A stretch of 64,000 nucleotides of DNA from CAZAQS01 sp964486825 (GTDB lineage: Bacteria; Chloroflexota; Anaerolineae; Anaerolineales; UBA4823): positions 4,597-68,596 of the forward strand of contig CAZAQS010000002.1 in assembly GCA_964486825.1 (NCBI GenBank), written 5' to 3'. The position numbers were made by a program, and so were the translations under genes. This document shows, one piece after another, positions 50,122 through 58,705 of this stretch (position 1 is its first letter; each line of letters begins with the position of its first letter). The notes beneath the pieces were generated by a model. It made no database searches. It was not told the origin of the DNA and saw nothing but the letters and a program-made list of their open reading frames with translations.

Positions 50122-51069
50122 ATGGCTATACCCGACCTTGCTACCGCTAAACCCCTCCGCACCGCCGATTTCCGCTCCAATAGCCTGGGTCGCCTCATGC
50201 TCAGGCGACTGGTACGGCAGCGCTCTGCCGTTGTGGGGATGACTCTATTAGGGTTCCTGTTGTTTGTCGCTATCTTCGCTGATGTGATCGCTCCATACGG
50301 TCCCACGGATGTGCTGATAGGTATAGAACCTGTAAGAAGAAGAGAGGCGCCCTGTATCCACTTGTTGGGTTGCCCAACGGACCGCCCTCAGCATATCATG
50401 GGCATCGATGGGAACGTGCGCGACCAGTTTAGCCGCGTCGTCTTTGGAACGCGTGTCTCCCTTTTTATCGGCATCACCACGGTTAGCTTCGCGATTGTTG
50501 TCGGGACGATCTTGGGCTCCCTGGCAGGCTATGTCGGGAAATCGCTGGACAATATCATCATGCGTTTTATGGATGTTTTGCTTGCCTTCCCCTCCTTGCT
50601 CCTGGCGATTGCGATTGTATCTGTTTTGTCGAGGGGCTTGCAAAGCGCCTTGTTGGCGATTGCCATCGTCACCATACCGGTCTATGCGCGCGTGGTGCGC
50701 GCTAGCGTCCTATCCGTAAAGGAACAGGAATATATCGAAGCCACACGGGCCCTGGGAGCAAGCCATTTTGTAATCCTCATCAAGCATATTCTGCCCAATG
50801 CTGTACCCCCATTGATCGTCGCTGCCACATTGGGAATCGCATCCGCTATCCTGGATGCCGCAGCCCTCTCCTTCCTGGGGCTTGGAGCGCAACCACCGAT
50901 GGCAGAATGGGGCACCATGTTAGGCGCCGAGCGCAACCAGGTCTTTACCTCGCCTCACCTGGTATTCTTCCCCGGGATTGCCATCATGATCACCGTTTTG
51001 TCCTTCAACTTGCTTGGGGATGGGTTGCGAGATGCAATTGACCCACGCCTGGCTCAAAGCGGCTATTAG
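50122..51069 (+). CDS. peptide-type ABC transporter permease (DppC-like)
   Basis: A 315-residue permease with an N-terminal cytoplasmic tail, about six TM segments and the DppC blocks LGCPTDRPQHIMGIDGNVRDQ (about residues 73-93, read in two parts) and EQEYIEATRALGASHFVI (EAA loop). It partners the DppB-like protein. A longer frame begins at 50110 overlapping the previous stop, but ATG 50122 gives the proper tail. No DppD/DppF ATPase genes follow in the window; they must be elsewhere, or the importer borrows shared ATPases. A strong terminator follows. Confidence 0.85.
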   Translation: MAIPDLATAKPLRTADFRSNSLGRLMLRRLVRQRSAVVGMTLLGFLLFVAIFADVIAPYGPTDVLIGIEPVRRREAPCIHLLGCPTDRPQHIMGIDGNVRDQFSRVVFGTRVSLFIGITTVSFAIVVGTILGSLAGYVGKSLDNIIMRFMDVLLAFPSLLLAIAIVSVLSRGLQSALLAIAIVTIPVYARVVRASVLSVKEQEYIEATRALGASHFVILIKHILPNAVPPLIVAATLGIASAILDAAALSFLGLGAQPPMAEWGTMLGAERNQVFTSPHLVFFPGIAIMITVLSFNLLGDGLRDAIDPRLAQSGY

Positions 51070-51126
51070 CCAATAAGGTACGATCTAGCCATTACACGAT
51101 TCGAAAAAAGTGGGCAATAATAAACT

Positions 51127-51164
51127 AAAGGGTTCACCAGATAGCTAGCGGTGAACCCTTTTTG
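51127..51164 (+). terminator. intrinsic terminator of the peptide importer operon
   Basis: AAAGGGTTCACC (51127-51138) pairs with GGTGAACCCTTT (50-base-numbered 51150-51161), followed by TT. The remainder of 51070-51376 shows no gene. Confidence 0.8.
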
Positions 51165-51376
51165 ATTTCCTCAAGCTTATGATCTGGTTAGAGGTGCGCC
51201 AATTGATGAGCTTTTTGCAATTTCGATATACAATTAACTACCTTTGACATTCTAGATTACCCCAGCTACAATGGTAATCATCGTGTGGATTCCTTAAGGA
51301 ATATACTTATGAGCTTGTATTTTCGACATCTCATCCAGCCCCGGCAAGATTGGGTTATAGCGCGAAGGATGCTACC

Positions 51377-52504
51377 TTGAGCGCCTGGCCTGGCAAATTT
51401 GTGATCGGGTTGACAGGTAATATTGCCACAGGCAAAAGCGTCGTGCGCAAAATGTTCGAGCACTTAGGCGCCTATGGGATCGACGCAGACGCGCTCGCTC
51501 ACCGCGCCATTGCCAAGGGCGCGCCCGGTTATAAGCCTGTGTTGGACATGTTCGGGAAGTGGTTGTTGGATCCCGATGAACAGATCGACCGGTCACGCCT
51601 TGGGAAAATCGTCTTTGCTGATGCGGGCGCTTTAACCGGCCTGGAAACCATTGTTCATCCCCTGGTTCGAGAAGCGGTGGACATCCTGGTGCGTCGTTCC
51701 AAGCAGAACGTCATCGTCCTCGAAGCCATTAAGCTGCTCGAATCCCCTGTGCGAGAGAAATGTGACCGGATCGTAGTAACCTACGCACCGGAAGGCGTTC
51801 AACTCAGCCGCCTGGTGGATAAACGCAAGATGACGCCTGAAACTGCCAGGGAGAGGATCGCAGCGCAACCTCCTCAAAGAGAAAAGATTACCGCCGCCGA
51901 TATCGTGATCCGTAACGACGGCACGTTCGAGGATACCTGGCTCCAGGTAAGCGCAGCCTGGCAAGAACTCTTCCCGCAGGAGGAGATGGCCTCGGATCTG
52001 CCTTCAGAGCGCAGAGAAATGCTGGTTGAGCGAGCCCGTCCCAGCGAGGCGGCAGAAATCGCTGCTTTTATTAATCGTTATCCTGATAAAAAGCATCCTT
52101 TAAGCGCTGCGGATATCATGGCATGCTTTGGAGAGAAAGCATTCTTACTGCTAAAGGTCAGCGGCAAGCTGTCAGGGTTGGCAGGTTGGCAAGTGGAAAA
52201 TCTGGTCTCCCGAACGGATTCTGTTTACCTGGACCCTGCTTTGCCGGCACCGGAAGGGATGCGCCTTATCCTGAATGAAGTAGAGCGTTCCTCCCGAGAT
52301 CTTCAATGCGAGGTTTCACTCTTGTTCTTACCGCCCAAGCTCGCCCGCCGGGAAGACACCTGGCGCGGGTTGGGATATGAAGCTCGCACTATTCAAAGCC
52401 TTGGGGTGCGGGCATGGCAGGAAGCTGCTCAGGAATCCATGCCAGATGGAACAGTGTTATTGTTCAAGCAATTGCGTAAGGACAGGGTGTTACGGCCGGT
52501 ATGA
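51377..52504 (+). CDS. coaE: dephospho-CoA kinase fused to GNAT-like domain
   Basis: A 375-residue two-domain protein. The N-terminal part (about residues 1-200) is CoaE, the last enzyme of coenzyme A synthesis: Walker A GLTGNIATGKS (about 9-19), IDADALAH, and the RIAAQPPQREK lid. The C-terminal part (about 215-375) resembles a GNAT acetyltransferase fold (RARPSEAAEIAAFINRYP, a GWQVENLVSR strand, YLDPALPAPEGMRLIL and EARTIQSLGV). The GNAT active site is not clear. Fusion to a kinase that makes CoA is odd. TTG 51377 follows AAGGA and is preferred to the upstream TTG 51350. Confidence 0.82.
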   Translation: MSAWPGKFVIGLTGNIATGKSVVRKMFEHLGAYGIDADALAHRAIAKGAPGYKPVLDMFGKWLLDPDEQIDRSRLGKIVFADAGALTGLETIVHPLVREAVDILVRRSKQNVIVLEAIKLLESPVREKCDRIVVTYAPEGVQLSRLVDKRKMTPETARERIAAQPPQREKITAADIVIRNDGTFEDTWLQVSAAWQELFPQEEMASDLPSERREMLVERARPSEAAEIAAFINRYPDKKHPLSAADIMACFGEKAFLLLKVSGKLSGLAGWQVENLVSRTDSVYLDPALPAPEGMRLILNEVERSSRDLQCEVSLLFLPPKLARREDTWRGLGYEARTIQSLGVRAWQEAAQESMPDGTVLLFKQLRKDRVLRPV

Positions 52505-52550
52505 GCTTACCTGATCTGCTATTGGCTATCCAAAGTTCAAGTCAAATAGC

Positions 52551-53468
52551 ATGGGGAAACGTCCGGACAGCAGGATTTGTTCTGTGTATGATTTGATCAT
52601 TGCCTTTTATAATAACTTGGTTTTCCTTTTTGAACGTTTAGATTGGGTAGACGTGGTCGACATCATGTTGGTCACCATGATCTTCTTCAGCATACTGCTC
52701 CTTCTGCGAGGCACCCAAGCCATGGTGCTGTTGAGGGGCGTGCTCCTGCTGGTAGCCCTGGTAGGTCTACTGAATAGCCTGGAGGTCCTGCCAGCATTTT
52801 CATGGCTGGCCAGCAACGCTTTGCCTGCCCTGGTTATCGCCATCCCGGTGATCTTTGCGCCTGAAATCCGCCGGGGATTAGAACGCCTCGGCCGAGCTGG
52901 CACCCTGCTCTCAACAACCAATGCCAGTTCGGATAGTGAGAGCGCCATTTCAGCTGTTGTTACGGCTGCCATCCGGCTTTCTGACCGCAAGCACGGAGCT
53001 CTGATCGTCATCCAACGCCTGGACAGCCTGGATGAGTACGTTCGTACAGGAGTTCCCTTGAACGCTCGAGCGACGCCAGACTTGCTTATGCAGATCTTTT
53101 TCCCGAACACTCCATTGCATGATGGGGCTGCTATTATCGCCGGATCACAAATTCTAGCTGCTTCCTGCGTGATGCCCTTATCTGCGAGTGGTGTCCTGAC
53201 CCGTTCTCCCGAGCGGCGTATGGGGTTGCGCCACAGGGCTGCCCTGGGTATTTCGGAGGTCAGTGATGCGGTTTCTGTGATCGTATCTGAAGAAACGGGC
53301 ATTATCTCCGTCGTGCACGGTGGTCGAATGATCCGCAGGCTGGATTCGGAGCGCCTGGAGAATATCTTAAGAGCTTTCTACTGGCCTCTAAAAAGCAAGA
53401 AAGGCATGAGTCGCTTAATATCGCGCCTTATTCCGGAACAACCTCGCCGTAAACGAGAGGAAGGATAG
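52551..53468 (+). CDS. cdaA: diadenylate cyclase CdaA
   Basis: A 305-residue membrane enzyme with three TM segments (about residues 35-100), then a DAC domain. The catalytic motifs are HDGAA (DGA) and the RHRAA (RHR) loop (about 230-234). It makes c-di-AMP from ATP. The IFAPEIRRGLERLG helix and NTPLHDGAAI block match the family. The N-terminal 20 residues are longer than usual and the start is uncertain. The CdaR-like gene follows six bases later, then Der. That is the usual CdaA-CdaR pairing of Gram-positive bacteria. Confidence 0.9.
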   Translation: MGKRPDSRICSVYDLIIAFYNNLVFLFERLDWVDVVDIMLVTMIFFSILLLLRGTQAMVLLRGVLLLVALVGLLNSLEVLPAFSWLASNALPALVIAIPVIFAPEIRRGLERLGRAGTLLSTTNASSDSESAISAVVTAAIRLSDRKHGALIVIQRLDSLDEYVRTGVPLNARATPDLLMQIFFPNTPLHDGAAIIAGSQILAASCVMPLSASGVLTRSPERRMGLRHRAALGISEVSDAVSVIVSEETGIISVVHGGRMIRRLDSERLENILRAFYWPLKSKKGMSRLISRLIPEQPRRKREEG

Positions 53469-53474
53469 ATAGAA

Positions 53475-54752
53475 TTGGTAGTCTTGAGATGGTTAGGTAA
53501 AAATGTCGGTACTTTGGTGATGGCATTCATCTTATCGATGGTTGTCTGGATTTCTGCAGTTGTGGCAGCCGATCCAAATGTGGAACAGGCCTTGAACAGG
53601 CCTGTGACCTTGGAAGTTGAAGATCTCCAGCCGGGGCTCTTGATTATGAATGAGATCCCAGGCCAGGTGCGCATCACGTTGAACGCGCCGAACTCTCGCT
53701 GGCGTGTTCTGACCGGCGACCCCCGCTCGGTCCGGGCCTGGATTGACCTGGAAGGCATGGGCCCCGGAGAGCATTTGGTTCAAGTTGATGTTCAGCCTGC
53801 CATTAGCCCGGTAAGGGTAGCTAGCGTGGACCCGGCTGAAATCCTGATTGTCCTGGAGCCTGAAGTGATGCGGGTTGATCCAATCGAGCTGGTGGTGGAA
53901 GGTGAGCCAGCCTTGGGTTATATGGCAGCGCCTGCTACAATAGAGCCTGAGGAGGTGACGATCACCGGTCCATCCAGCCGGGTGAGCCTGGTACAGGAAG
54001 TACAGGCTTATCTTGAGATCGCTGGAGAACGACAAACCGTTGAGGCGAGTCTTCCCCTGCGTGCTCTAGATGCCCAAGGAGAAGAGGTCGAAGGCGTTAC
54101 TTTGACGCCTGCTTCGGTATCTGTCGTCCAGCCGATCACTTTGCTAGGAGGCTACCGCAACGTCATCGTCCGGGTGGATACCCAGGAGACTTCGCCTGCT
54201 CCGGGGTACCGGCTGACAAATATCGTCGTTACCCCTCCTTCCGTGATTGTATTTTCCAGCGACCCTCGCCTGGTGGAGGCGTTACCCGGATATATCGAGA
54301 CCCAACCCCTTGACCTGACCGGAACAGAAGAGGATATCGAAACCTTGCTGGAATTGATAACCCCGGAGGGTATTACGGTGGTTAACGATCAAAAAGTCCT
54401 CGTGCAGGTCAGCATTTCGCCCATCGAAAGCAACTTGAGGATAGCTGTGCCTGTAGAGGTGATCGGCTTGGCGCCCGGAGAGATGGCTTTGGTTTCCCCT
54501 CAGTTGGTGGATGTAATTCTTTCCGGCCCGGTGCCTGTCCTGGACGGCCTCAAACCGGGTGATATCCGGGTGGTGGTCGATATCAACGGCCGTGAGGATG
54601 GAGTTTACCAGCTCAATCCGACAGTCTCGCACCTCCCGAATCGCCTTCGAGTGGAGTCCATCCAACCTTCCAGTGTGGAGGTTACGATAGGGCCTGAGCC
54701 TACCCCAACGGTTACGCCCGCTGTAACCGTGACCCCGACGGTCTCACCATGA
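53475..54752 (+). CDS. CdaR-like YbbR-domain protein
   Basis: A 425-residue membrane-anchored protein with an N-terminal TM segment (about residues 10-32) and four to five YbbR-like beta modules with repeated PxxVxVxGP-type ends (EPEEVTITGPSSRVS; TPASVSVVQPITL; VTPPSVIVFSSDP; VSPQLVDVILSGP). A short Thr/Val/Pro tail ends the chain. CdaR partners regulate CdaA. TTG 53475 is the likely start; GAGGAAGG lies about 10 bases before it. The stop overlaps the der start as ATGA. Confidence 0.8.
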   Translation: MVVLRWLGKNVGTLVMAFILSMVVWISAVVAADPNVEQALNRPVTLEVEDLQPGLLIMNEIPGQVRITLNAPNSRWRVLTGDPRSVRAWIDLEGMGPGEHLVQVDVQPAISPVRVASVDPAEILIVLEPEVMRVDPIELVVEGEPALGYMAAPATIEPEEVTITGPSSRVSLVQEVQAYLEIAGERQTVEASLPLRALDAQGEEVEGVTLTPASVSVVQPITLLGGYRNVIVRVDTQETSPAPGYRLTNIVVTPPSVIVFSSDPRLVEALPGYIETQPLDLTGTEEDIETLLELITPEGITVVNDQKVLVQVSISPIESNLRIAVPVEVIGLAPGEMALVSPQLVDVILSGPVPVLDGLKPGDIRVVVDINGREDGVYQLNPTVSHLPNRLRVESIQPSSVEVTIGPEPTPTVTPAVTVTPTVSP

Positions 54753-56122
54753 GAAAGCCAGTCGTTGCATTGGTTGGGCGACCGAACGTGGGAAAGAGCA
54801 CCCTCTTCAACCGCCTGGCAGGCGAGCGCCTGGCTGTTGTGGATGCTACTCCCGGTACCACGCGTGACCGTTTATTCGCGGAAGCGGATTGGGCAGGGGT
54901 TGTTTTTGATATTATCGATACGGGGGGAATCGATCCTACGCAAACCGGTCCTGGGCGAAAAACCGAGCCTCTATCAGTTGGCTCTGCGGATTTCATCCAA
55001 CAGATCCGAGAGCAGGCGGAGGTTGCTGTCCGTGAGGCCGACGCAGTTATCCTGGTAACCGACGCAGAAAGCGGAGTGACGCCTGCTGACCAGGAAGTTG
55101 CCGCCATCCTGCGCCGGTTGCAGAAAGAGGTGGGGGGAGAGAAATTACCGCCGGTTCTCCTGGCAGTCAATAAAGCAGATAGCGAGACGCGTCGGGTGCA
55201 GGCCTTACAGTTCTACGAGCTGGGCCTGGGCGACCCCTATCCAATCTCTGCACTGCACGGAACGGGGACGGGAGACCTCTTGGATGCTTTGGTAGCTACG
55301 TTTAAAGATCAGGGTGTCGAAGAAGAGGATGAATCGGTCAAGATTGCGATCGTTGGAAAGCCTAATGTCGGCAAATCCAGCCTGTTGAACCGTCTGCTGG
55401 GCCAGGAGCGCGCCATCGTCAGCGACATCCCTGGGACAACCCGCGATGCTGTTGATACACAGCTCATTTTTGAAGGCGAACCCCTTACCTTAATCGACAC
55501 GGCTGGTATTCGGCGCAGGGGTCGGATCGATCCGGGAGTCGAGAAGTACTCGGTTTTACGCTCCTTGAAGGCCATCGAGCGCTCGGATGTTGCCCTGCTC
55601 CTAGTGGACGCCACCAGCGGGGTAACAGCTCAGGACGCTCATATCGCAGGCTTTATCCTGGAAGCCTGGAAATCAACCGTTGTGCTGGTGAATAAATGGG
55701 ATGCCATCGTGAAAGACACCTATACCATGGATGAGTTCACCAAACACGTCCGCCAGGAGTTGAACTTCCTGGATTATGTGCCCGTGCTCTTTATATCGGC
55801 ATTAACCGGGCAGCGAGTGAACCAGGTATTGCCACTCGCGTTGCGAGTGCAGGAGCAGCGTCTCGTGCGGATGTCCACCTCGCAGATCAACCAGGTCCTG
55901 CAAAAAGCGCAGGACCAACATGCTGCCCCATCCCATGCAGGACGCCAACTCAAGATCTATTACGGGACCCAGGTCCGCAGCGACCCGCCAACATTCCTCA
56001 TGTATGTCAATGATCCTAAGCTGGTCCACTTTAGTTACCAACGATTCTTGGAAAACCGCTTTCGAGAAGCCAACAATTATCTAGGGACTCCTATCAGGCT
56101 GGTTTTCCGCGCCCGACGGTGA
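54749..56122 (+). CDS. der: ribosome biogenesis GTPase Der (EngA)
   Basis: A 457-residue protein with two tandem GTPase domains and a C-terminal KH-like domain. Domain 1 has GRPNVGKST, DTGGI and NKAD; domain 2 has GKPNVGKSS, DTAGI and NKWD. GTP hydrolysis assists large-subunit assembly. Length and motifs are typical. ATG 54749 overlaps the CdaR stop by four bases. The C-terminal IYYGTQVRSDPPTFLMYVND block is the Der KH-domain. A 150-base gap with no other gene separates it from lepB. Confidence 0.95.
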   Translation: MRKPVVALVGRPNVGKSTLFNRLAGERLAVVDATPGTTRDRLFAEADWAGVVFDIIDTGGIDPTQTGPGRKTEPLSVGSADFIQQIREQAEVAVREADAVILVTDAESGVTPADQEVAAILRRLQKEVGGEKLPPVLLAVNKADSETRRVQALQFYELGLGDPYPISALHGTGTGDLLDALVATFKDQGVEEEDESVKIAIVGKPNVGKSSLLNRLLGQERAIVSDIPGTTRDAVDTQLIFEGEPLTLIDTAGIRRRGRIDPGVEKYSVLRSLKAIERSDVALLLVDATSGVTAQDAHIAGFILEAWKSTVVLVNKWDAIVKDTYTMDEFTKHVRQELNFLDYVPVLFISALTGQRVNQVLPLALRVQEQRLVRMSTSQINQVLQKAQDQHAAPSHAGRQLKIYYGTQVRSDPPTFLMYVNDPKLVHFSYQRFLENRFREANNYLGTPIRLVFRARR

Positions 56123-56273
56123 TCATATTTATTACAATTAAGCACAATCAAGCCCCTTTCGGATTTGTTAGGTATTCATGGGGGATTCCCAACGAACCTC
56201 TCAATATCCCTTGCTCAGCCTGTCTTCCGGTTATATAATGCCAGTATCTTTTTCCTTGTAGGTACCTGAGTCT

Positions 56274-56876
56274 GTGGATGATATAAAGTCTAAACCCATT
56301 ACTGAGCCAGGTTTGCTTCGGGAACGGCGATCGGGGCTTCCTAGCTTTATCATCGATATACTTGAAACGTTGATCTTAGCGGTGATCTTATTCGTCGCCA
56401 TCAACGCTATATCTGCCCGTATCCGTGTGGATGGTTCCAGCATGGAACCCACATTACATGGCGGGGAGTACGTCCTGGTAAATAAATTGAGCTACCGCTT
56501 GGGGCAGCCCGAATATGGCGACGTGATCGTGTTTTATTACCCCCGTGACCCCCAACAAGAATATATCAAGCGAGTGATCGGGTTGCCGGGTGACAAGGTC
56601 GACATCAGCGATGGTAGTGTGTTTGTTAATGGCGTCCTGCTGGAGGAACCCTATATCGCAGCTGCACCCATTTATCCTGGTAGCTGGTTGGTGCCCGATC
56701 ACTCACTTTTCGTACTTGGAGATAACCGCAACAACTCATCCGACTCGCATAGCTGGGGAGCGGTTCCCGTCAGTTACGTTGTGGGAAAGGCAATTCTCGT
56801 TTATTGGCCTCCCCCGGCCTGGGGTATGATAGAACATCAAGGGTATGCTGCAGTAGAACAGGAGCTAAATCGATGA
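56274..56876 (+). CDS. lepB: signal peptidase I
   Basis: A 200-residue type I signal peptidase with one N-terminal TM segment (about residues 22-44). The catalytic Ser is in the DGSSMEPTL motif (about residue 52-60). The Lys is in EYIKRVIGLPGD (about residue 102-113), and box E reads LGDNRNNSSDSHSWG. It removes signal peptides from exported proteins, of which this window has many. The start is a GTG at 56274; no strong ribosome site is visible. Its stop overlaps the start of the following zinc-finger gene. Confidence 0.92.
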   Translation: MDDIKSKPITEPGLLRERRSGLPSFIIDILETLILAVILFVAINAISARIRVDGSSMEPTLHGGEYVLVNKLSYRLGQPEYGDVIVFYYPRDPQQEYIKRVIGLPGDKVDISDGSVFVNGVLLEEPYIAAAPIYPGSWLVPDHSLFVLGDNRNNSSDSHSWGAVPVSYVVGKAILVYWPPPAWGMIEHQGYAAVEQELNR

Positions 56877-57157
56877 CAAACGTGGAAAATGGGACACAAG
56901 AAATTCCTGTTTTGTGCTCCGAATGTAAGGCCGGCCTCCTACGGCTGCGCTACCTGACCTATTTTACCTGGCTGGACGAGGAACTGATAACCGTTCCAAA
57001 CTTTCCCGCCTGGGTATGTGATATGTGCGGGCGGCGTGATTACGACGCGCGCGCCATCAGCTGGCTGAACACGATCCTGAACCCGGTTGCCGGGCGTAAA
57101 CTCTCCTCCCGGCGTCGTAAGAGCACGCCTTCTCATCTAGATCTATCGCAAACGTAA
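56873..57157 (+). CDS. small two-CxxC zinc-finger protein
   Basis: A 94-residue protein with two CxxC pairs (CSEC, about residues 15-18, and CDMC, about 51-54) that probably bind zinc, followed by a RRDYDARAI motif and a basic C-terminus. It resembles YgiT/MqsA-type N-terminal zinc fingers but lacks an HTH domain in this window. Coupling by ATGA overlap to lepB is clear. A role near the membrane or as an antitoxin-like regulator is possible but unproven. Confidence 0.65.
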   Translation: MTNVENGTQEIPVLCSECKAGLLRLRYLTYFTWLDEELITVPNFPAWVCDMCGRRDYDARAISWLNTILNPVAGRKLSSRRRKSTPSHLDLSQT

Positions 57158-57173
57158 CAATTCTAGCAGCGCC

Positions 57174-57722
57174 TTATTCCTGGTTGATGAAGGTCAGCAG
57201 GAGTGGGCGCGCCAGCAACAACGCCGCCAGCGTTTTACCATCCTGGATCTCGCCTCTTTCAGCCATTTCATATAACTGTTTTACTGGCATCTGTTCCACT
57301 TCCAGAAACTCGTCATCGTCCATTTCAAGCGGGGCCGGTTTTAAACCGGTCGCCAGGTAGATATACATATATTCTGTAGAATACCCGGGGGCCAGAAAGA
57401 ACTCTCCGATATTCACCAGGTCAGTAGCTGACATTCCGATCTCTTCCCGGATCTCCCGGTGGGCGCACACCTCCGGGAGTTCCTGCTCATCCAGCGTGCC
57501 TGCCGGCAGCTCTACGAGCACCTCTCCCCCAGCATGCCGGTACTGCCGGACCAGCCAGATGCGTCCTTCACCGTCCAACGGGATGATGGTAACAGCATTA
57601 CTGTGTTGAACGATATCTAACGTACCTTGCCTGCCGTCCGGCATTTCCACCAGGTCTTTACGGACTTTGAAAGCCCGGCCATGATAAACCGTATCGGATT
57701 GAATTAATTCAAATTTGTCCAT
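57174..57722 (-). CDS. Nudix hydrolase (ADP-ribose pyrophosphatase type)
   Basis: A 182-residue soluble Nudix protein. The Nudix box spans about residues 76-98 (GTLDEQE...REIREEIG), with the REUXEE core complete. The preceding VRQYRHAGGEVLVELPAG is the motif of ADP-ribose pyrophosphatases. It hydrolyses ADP-ribose or related nucleotide sugars to housekeep the cell. ATG 57722 gives a normal N-terminus; a frame extends twelve codons upstream. A hairpin between it and the next gene could end the upstream transcript. Confidence 0.85.
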   Translation of the reverse strand: MDKFELIQSDTVYHGRAFKVRKDLVEMPDGRQGTLDIVQHSNAVTIIPLDGEGRIWLVRQYRHAGGEVLVELPAGTLDEQELPEVCAHREIREEIGMSATDLVNIGEFFLAPGYSTEYMYIYLATGLKPAPLEMDDDEFLEVEQMPVKQLYEMAERGEIQDGKTLAALLLARPLLLTFINQE

Positions 57723-57736
57723 GGTATCAAATTTAA

Positions 57737-57761
57737 GGTGTGCGGCGCAACGTCGCACACC
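57737..57761 (-). terminator. hairpin between LysM lipoprotein and Nudix genes
   Basis: GGTGTGCG (57737-57744) pairs with CGCACACC (57754-57761). On the minus strand it follows the LysM gene by about 35 bases and may be its terminator; the trailing T-tract is weak. Confidence 0.5.
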
Positions 57762-57797
57762 CTAATTCCTTATATAAGAAAGGGTTTCGTACAATCC

Positions 57798-58529
57798 CTA
57801 GGGGATATACAGGGTTTGCCCGGCCGAGAGCGTAAATGGTTCGCTAAGCTCGTTTGCCCAAGCGATCCGATAGGGATCCACGTCTCCAAATTGGCAGGCA
57901 ATCGAGAAGATGGTGTCACCGGCTCGCACCGTGTAATCCGTAGGATGGGATTGTAAAGCGCGCGGCCCTGGCCATTCACCGGCCGACTGCGGGATCCTTA
58001 ATACCTGTCCAGGTTGGATTTGAGAGTTTGGTCCCAGGCTGTTAGCGCTGAGAAGGTCGCTCGGATTGATATTGAACCTACGGGCCAGGCAGAAGGGGAA
58101 TTCACCCTTTTGTACGGTGTAGGTTTCAGGCACTCCCTGCGTTGGCTCGGGTATTCCACCTCCCCGTGGAGCTGGAGGCTCGGGCTGTGGCTCAGCTACC
58201 TGCTCTTGGGCAGCGGGCGCTTCAGCAGGTTGTTCGGCCGGCGGCTCACTGGGTTGTCCTTCAACCGGTTCGGTGGTGGGAGCTTCTACGGCTGGGGCTT
58301 CTGGCGTGACTTCTTGAATGGGAGCTCCACCGCCCATGGCAATGGCTGTTTGAGTGGCGATCGTCTCAAAAAGCCCCATAGTTTCTGTGCCCGCTCCTGG
58401 TATCGGAAATCCCCCTTCCTCCACCGTTGCAGTAGGCTCAGGCGCTGTCGAGGCCGGAAGCCGGCAGCCTGCCAACCCGATTGCAAGCAAACCAATCAGG
58501 AAAACCAGGAGGAAGTGCTTTATCTTCAT
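57798..58529 (-). CDS. lipoprotein with two LysM domains
   Basis: A 243-residue exported lipoprotein. The signal peptide ends in GLAGC (Cys about residue 22). A long Pro/Glu/Ala-rich stalk (about 24-130) leads to two LysM modules. The first (about 136-185) has YTVQKGEFPFCLARRFNINPSDLL, read in two parts; the second (about 195-243) has YTVRAGDTIFSIACQFGD. LysM units bind peptidoglycan. Both modules carry Cys, so a disulphide is possible. It is probably an envelope attachment protein. Confidence 0.8.
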   Translation of the reverse strand: MKIKHFLLVFLIGLLAIGLAGCRLPASTAPEPTATVEEGGFPIPGAGTETMGLFETIATQTAIAMGGGAPIQEVTPEAPAVEAPTTEPVEGQPSEPPAEQPAEAPAAQEQVAEPQPEPPAPRGGGIPEPTQGVPETYTVQKGEFPFCLARRFNINPSDLLSANSLGPNSQIQPGQVLRIPQSAGEWPGPRALQSHPTDYTVRAGDTIFSIACQFGDVDPYRIAWANELSEPFTLSAGQTLYIP

Positions 58530-58705
58530 CTTTCTATCTCCTTAGCTGTTGTTAGGTCACAATTCTGACCGGAAAATCAAAATGCTGTGAGTAGAGCACT
58601 AAACAAGCAAATTATTTTCGCTACTTGCATGATACTAGCACAATCCAATACCTCCGTCAAGCGAGTAGTGGATTGCATTTTTGTGTAGTTAAAGTTGATA
58701 GCGGC

